A stretch of DNA of 64,000 bases. Source: Closterium sp. NIES-65 (Eukaryota > Streptophyta > Zygnematophyceae > Desmidiales > Closteriaceae). A program made the position numbers and the translations under genes. The stretch covers positions 558,001-622,000 of the forward strand of contig CANXME010001993.1 in NCBI GenBank assembly GCA_948144175.1, in the 5' to 3' direction. How positions within the stretch are numbered: the stretch's first letter is position 1; each line of letters begins with the position of its first letter. This document shows positions 11,199 to 22,500 of this stretch, piece after piece. The notes beneath the pieces were generated by a model. The model was not told the origin of the DNA and ran no database searches. It saw only the letters and a list, made by a program, of their open reading frames with translations.

Positions 11199-14100
11199 TC
11201 AAGAAGAGAGCAAGTGAGGCAAGACAGGCACAAGACCCAGCTGGGTGCAGAAGCGCTGATGGTCACAAGGCGCGAGTGCCTTGGTGAACACATCAGCAGT
11301 GTTGGCCTCAGAGGCCACGTACGCAAGTCGCAACTGACCACGCTGCTGCAGCTCACGAGCAAGGAAGTAACGGAGAGCAATGTGCTTCGTTCTGTGCTCC
11401 AAACGCTGCTCTCGACACAAGGCCAGCATGGCCTTGTTGTCTACGTACAGCACTGGAGGAGAACGAGGCGGCTCTCCAAGGTCAGTCAGCAGGTAGGTGA
11501 GCCAGCGAAGCTCCTGTGCAGCCATGGCCCCGGCGTAGATCTCAGCCTCACAACTGGAGCTGAGAACCGAAGACGAACGAGTAGACCGCCAAGAGACAGA
11601 GCCGGAACCAAGACTGAAGGTGTAACCCTGTGACGACCGCTGCGTAGCCTGGTCGTCAGCCCAAGAAGCGTCCGCGTGGCCTGTAAGGACCACTGGACTC
11701 CGCCCTCCAAGCACTAGCCCCATGCCCGACGTACTGCACAGGTAGCGCAATACCCTCTTCGCTGCAGCCATGTGCTCTGGTCGGTGTCTCCCAGGAGCAA
11801 CATAGCGTGCGAGAATGCTAAGAGGGTATGCAAGGTCAGGTCGAGTGCAGGTCATCAGGTACATGAGGCAGCCAACAAGCTCTGGGTACGGGCCACTCGA
11901 CTCTACGGACTCATCCGAAGGCAGAGCTGAGAGTGAGTGGCGAGTAGACAGAGGAGTGGCCTGAGGCGAGGAGTACGTGAAGCCGAAGCGCTGAAGGACC
12001 TGCTGCACCATGTGTGACTTAGTCAAGGTCATGGTGCGGCGTGCTCTGTCCCGAGTGATCTGCAAGCCAAGGTAGCTGCGCAGTTCACCCAGGTCTGTGC
12101 ACGTGTGTCTCTTCAGTAGCTCGGACTTCACGTAGGCGAGTCCAGCAGTGTCCGCTGTGGCAAAGACCAAGTCGTCGACGTACACGAGGATGTAGAACGG
12201 CGGCAGTGAAGTGTCGGTGCGCAGAAACAGCGACGGGTCAGCAGTAGACGGAGCAAACCCAAGAGCCGCAAGCGTAGTCCTCAGTGTGTCGTGCCACTCA
12301 CGCGGTGCCTGGCGGAGACCGTAGACTGGCCGTCGGAGGCTCCACTGGGTGCCAGGAGGGAAAGTCCCAGTGAAGCCAGGTGGACGGCGCAGCCAGATCT
12401 CCTCGTGCAGGCTACCCTGCAGGAACGCAGTGCTGAAGTCGAGAGAGTGAAGCTCGTAGTCGCGCTGAGCGGCTATGTGCAGCAGCACCCGAAGAGTGGT
12501 CATCTTCGGGGTGGGAGAGAAGGTCTGAAAGTAGTCAACTCCCTACCGCTGACTGAAGCCACGAGCAACGTACCGCGCCTTGAAGATAGGTGGAGAGCCC
12601 GGCGGCCGCTTCACCCGGAAGATCCACATGCCACTGACGATGTTCGCCCCAGGAGGGGGAACTGCGTCAACGTAGGTGCCTGTGGACTTCCAGGAAGCCA
12701 TCTCTGCATCCATAGCTGCCTGCCACTGAGAGGAGTAGGGACCCTCTACGGCCTCCGCGTAAGAGCGCGGAGTCGGGATGTCTAGTGCATCCGGGTCTCC
12801 CTCAGGAGCAAGCAGTACAGACGCGAGATGAGGTGAAGCAGCAGCCAGACACTGTAACTCCTCCTGCCTGTCCTCTAGGACGTCCGTGCCAAGAGCACAC
12901 TCACCCCCGACGGACGGAGGACAGACAGACGCAGACTCAGCAACCAGACTAGCAGCGTAGTCTAGACGACAGCGAGCAGCTAAGTCGACGAGCTTAGCGA
13001 CAAGAGCAGACGCAGCAGTGGACTCAAACGAGGGGTCAGTGACGATAGTAGCAAGCAGACGCGTGACAGTAGGACTGGCAGCACGAAGAGAGTCCGACTC
13101 AGGGTCGGCAAGCGCAGGAAGAGAGGACTCAAGAGGAGAAGGCAAAGGGGCACGCAGAGGAGCAGTGGACGGACGCAGAGACATCCGGTGCGTGCCAGGG
13201 ACAGGAGGAGGACGCGGACGGGAACCGCGACCACTAGCGTGAGCAGTACGAACAGGCGACGCGGGACGAGACGCAGGCTCACGACGCTCAGTAAGACCTC
13301 CAGTAGGACCAGTGTAAGGAGAGGGAGCAGGCAGAGGAGAGGAAGGCTCCAACAAGGACTGCGACTGGACAGGCTGCGGACACTCTACCGGAGGAGAAAG
13401 ACCAAGAACCTGCTGCAGGAGCGGAACGAAGTACGGCCGAGGCCGCGCGGCAGCTCCAGACTCAGCAGGGATAGCACCAGCACCCTCAGCGACAGTACCA
13501 GCGCCACCAACACCTCCACCGGCAGGACCTCCAGCAGTACCAGCAGCAGAACCACAGCGAGGACAGACAGCAGTGGTCTCAGCACCAACCCCCTCAGCAG
13601 CTCCAGCTCCAGGAGGACCCGCAGGCCCAGCAGCTCCGGGACCGGCAGCACCAGCACCCTCGACTGTCGAAGAAGCTCCAGCTCTAGCAGCACGCCTCCA
13701 GCGGTGAGCAAACCACTCGCGCAGCTCCTGTGGAGAGAGGGGCTCCCGTTGAGACGCAGCAGCAGGAGAAACCCCAGGCTCAGCACCCCCAGGCTCAGCA
13801 GCTCCCAACTCAGCACCCCCAGGCTCAGCAGCTCCAGGCACAGCACCCCCCGGCTCAGCACCCTCCGCAGTAGTACCCCCAGGCTCAGCACCCCCAGGCT
13901 CAGCAGCTCCCAACTCAGCACCCCCAGGCTCAGCAGCTCCAAGCACAGCACCCCCCAGCTCAGCACCCTCCGCAGCAGTACCCCCAGGCCCAGCACCCCC
14001 AGGCTCAGCACCCCCAGAGTCAGCACCCCCAGGCTCAGCACCCGCAGCAGCACCAGAGTCACCAGTAACCTCGACCGGGTCAACTGCGTCTACCTGGGAC

Positions 14101-16643
14101 ACACCTGAGGGGGCAGGAACCTGAGGGGGGAGGGGGTCTACCGGGGGAGGAACCGGCACAAGGAAGTCCGGCGAAGGGGGGAGGGAAGGAGTGCGGTAGG
14201 GGAAGAGGCGGTAGAAGGGGACTGACTCGTCGAACGTGACGTCCTGGGAGGACAGAACACGGCGAGAGGTGGGGTGGTAGAACTGCCACCCTGGTGTGTC
14301 AGGGGGGAAACCCAGGAAGACACAGGGAGCAGCACGAGGGGACAGCTTGTCCGCAGACAGGTCGCGGACAAACGCCCGAGATCCCCAGACACGGAACGCA
14401 GACGCATCGCCAACCTTCCCCGTCCACAGCAAAGCTGGGGAGGTCTCCGGCATGGAGACCCTGGGGTGAAGGTTGATCTGATGCGCCGCGTATCGGACCG
14501 CAAACGGCCACAGAAAATGGGGGGCAGCCGCATGCATCATGGACGTACGGGCGACGTCCATGACCATGCCAATGCGGCGCTCAGCAATCCCATTTTGCTG
14601 TGGAGAGTCCGGAAGCGTGAAGGTCTGGCGGATGCCTCGTGCACGACAGTAGGCTCGCAGAAGGCCAGAGGAGAACTCTCCGCCTCTGTCCGAGTGCAGA
14701 CGCAGAACAGGAAAGTCCGAGCCGAAGCTCTTCCTGAGCTGGAGACGAGCCTCGCGGATCCAGTCGATCAGCACCTCAGCGACAGCACCCTTGCTGAGCA
14801 AGGGGAGGACCGTGGTGTAACGCGAGTAGTCGTCAACCACCAACAGAAAGTAGCGCTCGTGACCCTGCCCACGGACGGGGGCTGGGCCCCACACGTCCAT
14901 GTGAAGCGTCTGCAGAGGAGCCTCTGTCGGGGGGAACTGAGAGGAGTGAGGAGCAGCCCGGAGGCGACCCTCGACACAGGGGACACAGGAAGGTCCTGGC
15001 CCGGAGGGAAGGGGAGGGAGAGACTGGGGAAGACCAGAGACAAGGACACGGGAAGCCATGCTCCGAAGACGGGGCAAGGAGGGGTGACCAAGACGGTGGT
15101 GCCAAAGGAGAGTCTCGTGAGACAGGAGGCGAGAAGAACAGGGGGCAGACTCAGGACCTGACCGGGACGCAGCAGCAAGCACCTGACCTGACGCAGCCAC
15201 CTGACCAGACGCAGGGACAGGAGGAGACTCAACGGTCAGGGTGTAGAGACTCGACCCCGGCCGACGCGAGAACGTGGCCAGGTGTCGGCCTGTGCGTGCC
15301 TCCGTGCAGTGGGTCACCCGCTGACTCGCAGGAGTGAACTGGTGAACCCCCACATCCTGCAGGTCTGCGCCACTCACCAAGTTCGTAGAGAACGAGGGAA
15401 GGTACAGACCAGACAGGGTGCCCGAAGGGGCAGCCGGACACGGGAGGACAGTGGAGAAGTGAGAGAGGACAGGACCCCCAGAGGGGTCAGCCAGGGAGAC
15501 GGCAACCGGCCGGCCAAGCGGCGTAAGGGTGGTGCGGTCTCGAAAGAAGGAGCGAGAAGCCCCAGAGTCAAGTGTGAAAGTAAGGGAGGACGAGGGCGAC
15601 GCAGTACCTGAGAGCGCAGTCTCACCAGTACCTGAGAGCGCAGACGCACTGGCACCTAGAGCTGCAGCCTCACAAGCACCTAGCGCAGCAGTACCAATGC
15701 CCGGGTCGGGCTGGAAACACCGGTAACCCTCAGTCTCCTCACTAAGAGTCACAGCATACATAGCAGCAAGGATAGCATCAAAATCAAGATCAAAGATCGC
15801 TACACCAGCCCTAAGAAGCTCATCCCAGTGAGGGATCTCACTAGCCCCGGGGAACTGCTGACGCCAAGCGTCCGTCAGGCGGCCAAAACAGCGCTGAGTG
15901 GGGTGGGCACCCCCACACTGCTCACCCGCGCGGTCGCCGGAACGAAGGACGTAGGTGCAAGGACCAGTACCCCCACCCCTCTGACGTTGAGTGTACCACT
16001 CACGAAGCTGCTGAGGCGGAGGGATGTCCCGCGAACGCTGCTGCTGCTGCTGCTGCGAGCGCTGCGCACCACCACCGCCGCTCCGCTGCTGGGTACCACC
16101 CCGACCAGCTCCACCCCCTCCACCACCACCGCCTCCTCCGCTGCCTCCTCCGCCGCCTCCACCTCCGCCGCTGCCACCACCACCACCGCTGCCACCACCA
16201 CCGCCGCCTCGGCAGCTGCCGCCACCACCACCACCACCCCCGCCACCACTCCCGCCGCCACCCCCACTCCCTCCGCCGCCTCCGCCGCCACCGCCACCGC
16301 CCCCTCCAGCTCCACCCGCACCCTTGCCCCCCTTGCTCTTGCCAGAGCGGCGTCTCCCACTAGGGGCAGACGCCGCGCCGACCGACTCAAGACCAAGCAG
16401 GTCGGCAGCAGCAGCAGAGGCAACAGAGGGCAGCAAGGGGGAAGGAGAGCACCCCTCAAAGATGGGGGTGCGAGGGTCTCCACGAGAAGCTCCTACATCG
16501 ACTATGCTCTTCTCCGCTGCTAGGAGGGCCTTCTCGAGGACGTCGACGGTGAGGGTGGTGGGACAGACTGCGAGAAAGTGGTCCCTGACTACGCGAAGGG
16601 AGTCAGGGAGGCGTGCAACTACGTAGTAGAGAGTGATGTACAT
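11199..16643 (-). pseudogene. copia gag-pol polyprotein (element C), one in-frame stop
   Basis: A long frame from 16643 to 12543 (1366 codons) holds the second half of gag, protease, integrase and the start of RT; it continues in the same frame from 12503 to 11199 with the rest of RT and RNase H. The two are separated by a TAG at 12543-12545 where element E has CAG (Gln in SQRQGADYF), a single C-to-T change. Motifs in order: glycine tract (16110-16330), C-X13-C-X3-H-X4-C (about 15965-15890), protease DSGAS (near 15570), HHRLGHP (near 15095), LHMDVWGP (near 14900), LHSDRGGEF (near 14695), QQNG (near 14600), Gly-Ala-Glu-Pro repeats (13770-14050), YVDD (12171-12182), RNase H ending at 11199. Confidence 0.93.
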
Positions 16644-17116
16644 GGGGGGGGGGGGTTCTTAGCGCAGAACTCAGCAGGAAGGGCGGCGCGGTAGCGAGTG
16701 TCACTAGTGCGGAGGTGCGTAATGAGGTCAGCGACAGTGGGAAAGGCAGAGATGTCAGGAAAGAGGTAGGGAAGCATGAGACGGCTCAGTGCAGCAGTGG
16801 CAGGGGAGGAGTAGCGCGCAACTACAGCGTCGTACAAGGTCTGAGCACTCTTGTACTGACTAAAGTGCGCGCGCTCAGAGGTAGGGAGGTGGCGACGCAC
16901 AGCAAGACGTGCAGCAGCATCGCGGGTGGCCCGTTGAGAGCGCACAGTGGGATCAGCATCAGCAGCAGGAGCAGGAGAGGCGCCAGAGGTAAGGTCAAAG
17001 AGAGAGAGGCCGTCTGCCCTATCGCACTGTAAAAACAACTGCAGGTCGTCTACCCAGACCTCAAAGTCAATGGCGCGACCCTCAGCGTCAAAAGCTAGGA
17101 CACTAGGGGTAGCCAT
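16619..17116 (-). pseudogene. copia gag N-terminal part (element C), out of frame with pol
   Basis: Starts at the ATG at 17116 (MATPSVLAFDAEGRAIDFE). About 150 residues match the N-terminal gag domain of the relatives. The frame is lost at a run of twelve C on the coding strand (16650-16661); element E has ten bases interrupted by a T at the same place and stays open. The rest of gag is read in the frame starting at 16643. Confidence 0.88.
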
Positions 17117-18056
17117 GACGACGACAGCGAAGCAGTGCAAGCAGTAGGGGAAGAGCACGCAGTGACAGTGGGACTGTGCTCACCAGGCAGGGCAGGCCGG
17201 ACAACTCTGCAGAAGGGCGGCTCGGCGACTCAGCGACTCGGCTGCTGGGCGGCTCGGCTCCCGGGCGGCTCGGCGACAGGGCGGCTCTGGTTCAGGGCAG
17301 CTCGGCTCCCGGGCGGCTCGGCGTGTAGGGCGGCTCGGCTCCCGGGCGGCTCGGGTGCGGGGCGGCTCGGCTGCACTGCTGCTCGGCTGCTGCAGGTGGG
17401 CGGCTCGGCTGCTGCAGGTAGGGTGGCGGGGCCGTGAGATCAGGGGCAGCGGGGCCGAAGTAGCAGGGCCGGCAGGTGCAGCGGCGGGGACGGCGGGGCC
17501 GCGGCTGGTGGAGCGGCGGAGCCGGCAGAGAGGGCGGCGGAGCCGCGGCTGAGCAGGCGGCGGGGCCGGCGGCGTAGTCGGCGGCTGGGCCGCGTCGTAG
17601 TGGGCGGCGGGGCCGCGTCAGAGCAGGCGGCGGGGCCGCGTCAGAGGCGGCGGCGGGGCCGCGTCAGATCAGGCGGCGAGGCCGCGTCAGAGGCGGCGGC
17701 GGGGCCGCGTCAGATCAGGCGGCGGGGCCGCGTCAGAGGTGGCGGCGGGGCCGCGTCAGATCAGGCAGCGGGGCCGCGTCAGAGGTGGCGGCGGGGCTGC
17801 GTAAGAGGTGGCGGCGGGGCCGTGTCAGAGCAGGCGGCGGGGCCGCGTCGTAGCGGGCGGCGGGGCCGCGATCGGGCGGCGGGGCCGCGACGTGGCGGCG
17901 GGGCCGGGATCCGGTGGCGGGGCCGCGATCAGAAGGGGTGGCGGGGCCGCGTCTGAGGGACGGCGGGGCCACGAGGGAAAGGGCGACTCGAGGGGTCGCT
18001 AAAAAAAATGCGCGCCTCGGGGCGCGCTTCGGTGGGCCCTAGGCAACGTTCCCACA
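17117..18056 (-). repeat. GC-rich leader of element C with two tandem-repeat blocks
   Basis: The 5' untranslated leader between primer site and gag. Block one (17215-17410) repeats GGGCGGCTCGGCTCCC-type units; block two (17590-17960) repeats units of roughly 19-36 bases around GGCGGCGGGGCCGCGTCAGA. A short inverted repeat GCGCGCC/GGGCGCGC lies at about 18010-18027, followed by palindrome GGGCCC at 18034-18039. Open frames across it are composition artefacts. Confidence 0.8.
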
Positions 18057-18075
18057 GGGAACTCGCTCTATACCA

Positions 18076-18207
18076 TGTGAGAATAAATGATCAGGATGAT
18101 GAATGACTAAGCCAGTGTTGGGTACAAATACAACCCTAGAAAGCTGTACCCCATATGTGCTACCCCACTATAGCCCACAAACATGTATCAGCTATAATAA
18201 TCTGACA
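18076..18207 (-). repeat. 5' LTR of element C
   Basis: 132 bp, the partner of 10878-11005. It is preceded on the plus strand by ...CTATACCA, the end of the primer-binding site. Confidence 0.93.
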
Positions 18208-18225
18208 TTCCACATAACTATGATA

Positions 18226-18796
18226 CCGTATTCTCCCGGATAAAACACCCCGCCGTAATTGTACACCCCCGGGTAGCTTATACGGGGTGCGTGTTATACC
18301 CGACCCCGTTAGTACTATACCCCCCTTTTTGGGGTGATTCTCTATAACACCCCCCTTTTCTTATAAATTCCTATTATAGCTGTTATCGAGTCCGATTCCT
18401 TACGGGAGGATATCGCGAAAATCACTCCATAGAAAAAATTTCGCATGTACTTTCATTTAGAATCAGCCGAGATATCCCCCCTCCCACAATCTCGCTGTCG
18501 TCACGCTGGTGAATCCCAAAATCTCGCTGTCGCCACGCTGGCGAATCTTCCACTGCAAGTGGTCCAAGAGGTGAAGTGGCCCACAATATCCTCGTACTCG
18601 GTTTTGCGGCATTGATCAACAATCTTGAAGTGAATTCAGACCACTGATTTTGTTTCACATCTTTTCTGTTTTATAAAAAATATACCATATCATAAGACCC
18701 GGGTATTATATAGGATTTTCCTTTGAGGAGACCCCCCCCAATTTTTTTCCAATGGTTTTCATAATACCCTAGGGTGTTTTATCCGGAAGAATACGG
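18226..18796. mobile_element. MITE with 25-bp terminal inverted repeats (Tc1/mariner-like?)
   Basis: The left end 18226-18250 (CCGTATTCTCCCGGATAAAA + CACCC) and the reverse complement of the right end 18772-18796 match at 24 of 25 positions. Both ends are flanked by TA (18224-18225 and 18797-18798), as expected for the TA target duplication of Tc1/mariner-type transposons. The 571-bp interior is AT-rich, carries C/G-run motifs near both ends, and has no transposase reading frame. It is therefore a non-autonomous DNA element. The superfamily assignment is inferred only from the TA flanks. Confidence 0.8.
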
Positions 18797-18798
18797 TA

Positions 18799-19536
18799 AT
18801 CCCCCCCCTTCCCGCTTTATCGAGACGAAACTTCGTTCTGATACACCAACCATCGAGATCGCGCGAATCTTCAATCTCAGATATACTTTGCTGGGATTGG
18901 TCGAAATAGGCTCTGACAGCGGAAAATATTTGACTGGAACAGGTGTGACTCGCCCGTTCGGTCGGTACACTCGCTTCACGTTTCACGCATCTGAGGGTGA
19001 CTAACTACAGTCGCAGCGTGTCTGATGCGTGTCGTCTGGAATGTTCAGCATTCAAGCACTACGTGCCAGATGAAGAGATCCGATTGGGCATGGTAATAAG
19101 ACAGGGAAACGTTGCACTCGCAAACCAGATAGGTCAATCACACCCGCCCTGCACAAATCACTGGAGTGTACAGCCAGCGGGAAACACAGTGCGCAGACTT
19201 TATGGAGAGTGGGGATTTTTTTCCCCGGTAACAAAGCGTGCGTTACTTCTCTGATGTTCAGTTCTCGACCCTGAACAATCAGAGTTAACTACTTTACAAC
19301 CCTGAGCAATCAGGGTACTGCTTTTCTGGAAAATGTGCACCCATAATAGAGGGAGAAAATTTTCCCCGGAATCAGGGAGGCCTAAAATGAAACGTCAGCC
19401 CTGCTCCAAGCCACTCAGAGCATACGGTATCAGTACGGCGTTGCAGGATGTTGGACACGCTGAAAGTCCCCTCAACAATTATAAATTCGTTTGTAAGAAA
19501 TCTAACAAAACAGCAAAAATAGTAGACGGAAATTGT
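18799..19536. other. intergenic DNA downstream of the HEMERA-like gene
   Basis: About 740 bases with no supported gene. The nearest 200 bases to 19537 should hold the 3' untranslated region of the minus-strand gene; I see no clear polyadenylation signal. Near 19260-19320 the phrase CCTGA(A/G)CAATCAG occurs twice. Confidence 0.5.
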
Positions 19537-22500
19537 TTAAATGCCGCCTCTAGAAGCACCACCAGCACCAGCAGCAGCATCCCCACTCTCATCCTCCTCG
19601 CTCATCCCCTCACTGTCCTCCTCATAAGCAAGTCGCCCCGGGGTGCCCTCCATGCGTGTGGGCACGGCCACCCACTGCATGCCCGTCTGCTCGTCCTCCT
19701 CCAGGATCTCCGCTGGCCGCCTCCCCCGCCCCTCCCGCACCGCATGCCCGTGCGACGACGCCTGTGCTGGCTGGCCCTCGTCCGAATCCTCGTCCTCCGA
19801 TATCTGAGGGGGAAGGAGAAGGGGTTTGGACAGGATGGATTGAGACAGGAAGGGGTGGAAAGAAAGCCGGTGACACAGAGCGATGAATTGAGATAGATCA
19901 TGGGACACATGCATGGATGAGGAGTCTGCTGGGGCAACAGGTGAGGGTTTTGGACAAGAGCGGAACACAAAACCAACGCCTCCTCAGTCACTCAAACCAA
20001 TCCCTCCTCGACAACCACTCAAATCAACCCCTTTCACACCAATTCCTGCTTCATTTCACACCCTTCGCCAGCGATCCATGCTTTTGTTGATTGCAACCCA
20101 TCTACCATCTGCCTGAGGTGTAAAAGCGTCAGCTTCAGCATACCTCGTCCTCTTCCTCCTCGTCCTCCTCTTCTTCCTCTTCCTCTTCCTCCTCCTCTTC
20201 ATCCTCCTCCTCGCCAATGTCAACGGCGTCTTCCCCAGTCTCCTCCAGCTCTTGCAGGAACTGATGGTGAGCCAGCCAGGTGCATAACAAGGACAGGGAC
20301 AGGGACAAGGACAAGGACAAGGACAAGGACAAGGACAAGGACAAGGACAAGGACAGGGACAGGGACAGGGACAAGGACAAGGACAAGGACAAGGACAAGG
20401 ACAAGGACAAGGACAGGGACAGGGACAAGGACAAGGACAAGGACAGGGACAGGGACAGGGACAAGGACAAGGACAAGGACAAGGACAAGGACAAGGACAA
20501 GGACAAGGACAAGGACAAGGACAAGGACAAGGACAAGGACAAGGACAGGACAGGGACAAGGACAAGGACAAGGACAAGGACAAGGACAAGGACAAGGACA
20601 AGGACAAGGACAAGGACAAGGACAGGGACAAGGACATGGACAAGGACAAGGACAAGGACAAGGACAAGGACAAGGACAAGGACAAGGACAAGGACAAGGA
20701 CAGGGACAGGGACAAGGACAAGGACAAGGACAAGGACAAGGACAAGGACAAGGACAAGGACAAGGACAAGGACAGGGACAAGACAAGGACAAGGACAAGG
20801 ACAGGGACAGGGACAGGGACAAGGACAAGGACAAGGACAAGGACAAGGACAAGGAGAAGGACAAGGACAAGGACAGGGACAAGGACAGGGACAAGGACAA
20901 GGACAAGGACAAGGACAAGGACAAGGACAAGGACAAGGACAAGGACAAGGACAGGGACAAGGACAAGGACAAGGACAAGGACAGGGACAGGGACAGGGAC
21001 AAGGACAAGGACAAGGACAAGGACAAGGACAAGGACAAGGACAAGGACAAGGACAAGGACAAGGACAAGGACAAGGACAGGGACCGGGACAGGGACAGGG
21101 ACAGGGACAAGGACAAGGACAAGGACAAGGACAAGGACAAGGACAAGGACAAGGACAAGGACAAGGACATGGACAAGGACAAGGACAAGGACAGGGACAA
21201 GGACAAGGACAAGGACAAGGACAAGGACAAGGACAAGGACAAGGACAAGGACAAGGACAAGGACAAGGACAAGGACAGGGACAGGGACAGGGACAAGGAC
21301 AAGGACAAGGACAAGGACAAGGACAAGGACAAGGACAAGGACAAGGACAAGGACAAGGACAAGGACAAGGACAGGGACAGGGACAGGGACAGGGACAAGG
21401 ACAAGGACAAGGACAAGGACAAGGACAAGGACAAGGACAAGGACAAGGACAAGGACACAACAACAACAAAATACAGAATACAAAAAACGGAGAAGGGGGA
21501 GGTCAGGGGGGTGGGGAGGTCAGGGGGATGGGGAGGTCAGGGGGGTGGGGAGGTAGAGTCAACAGAGGAGTGAGGGGTTGCTGGGTTGGTGGAAAGACGA
21601 CAGACACAAGCGGGTTGGTGGAAAGACGACAGACACAAGCGTGTTGGTGGAAAGACGACAGACACAAGCGTGCAATGCAAGCAGGCAGACGCGCGGGTGC
21701 ATAGCATATGCAAAAACACATTTGGGCAGGAACAGCACACCACACCCTCTTCCTCCCACACCCCCCGTTCCACTCAAAGCTCAGAGGCAGCACGGAAACA
21801 GCACTCACCGCCTCCTCCTCCTCCTGCTCGCGTGCCATGATGGCCTCCATCTGCTCCTGCGTCACCACCCTGCCTTGCTGTGGGGGGGGTGGGTTGGAAG
21901 AGAGAGGAGCGAGGGAGACAGTGGGAGGGACAGGGGAGAGGGGGAATCATTGAAGTGCCATGATGGCCTCCATCTGCTCCTGCGTCACCACCCTGCCTTG
22001 CTGTCGCGGGGTGGGGCAGAGAGAGAGGCGGAGAGGGGAGAACATTGAAATGGGGGGTTCAAGTCGGGGGACGCTTTTAAGTGCCATGACGACCCCCGCC
22101 TGCTCCCCACCCGGGTCACCACCCTGCCTTGCTGCCATGGGCGAGACAGTGGGAGGGAAGAGGGGGAAGGGAGGTAACACGGACCACATGTGCTCCCCAG
22201 CCAACAGGGAGGGACGGCCTTCCACGGAGCATTGGATGATTGGAATGGCATGAGGGCCTCCCTGTACTGCTGCGTCACCACCCCCCTGCCTTGCTGCGTC
22301 ACCACCCCCCTGCCTTGCTGCGTCACCACCCCCCTGCCTTGCTGCGTCACCACCCCCCTGCCTTGCTGCGTCACCAACCCCCTGCCTTGCTGTGGTGAGG
22401 ACATGTGGCAGGGCAGGGAGTGACATAGAAGAGAGAGGGACATAGAAGAGAGAGGGACAGGGGGGCGGAGGAGACAGAGACAGGGACAGGGATGGGGGAG

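Larger units (their letters stand above)
10878..18207 (-). mobile_element. complete Ty1/copia retrotransposon C (minus strand)
   Basis: Bounded by LTRs at 10878-11005 and 18076-18207 and by the 5-bp target duplication TTCCA (10873-10877 and 18208-18212). Reading on the minus strand: 5' LTR, primer site (18057-18075, TGGTATAGAGC...), GC-rich leader with tandem repeats (17117-18056), gag, pol, 3' noncoding part with TA microsatellite near 11150, polypurine tract next to 11006. Total 7330 bp. Coding is interrupted by a C-run frameshift in gag and one nonsense codon in RT, so it is a recent but inactive copy. Confidence 0.95.

Noticed and set aside
16024-16626. Plus-strand proline-rich frame opposite element C gag (and similar ones at 36169, 42989, 49922, 52356)
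   Set aside because: Each is the antisense reading of a glycine tract in gag.
17135-18002. Arg/Gly-rich small proteins in the leader of C
   Set aside because: Frames follow tandem repeats, have no shared sequence with the leaders of other copies, and lack domains.
18774-19004. Small frame MFYPEEYGNPPP at the MITE edge
   Set aside because: It overlaps the terminal inverted repeat and shows no family similarity I recognise.
20056-21704. Open frames of 300-475 codons on both strands coding Leu-Val, Pro-Cys, Ser-Leu, Asp-Lys, Gly-Gln or Arg-Thr repeats
   Set aside because: They are the six readings of a hexanucleotide repeat that has no stop codons; the tract lies in an intron.
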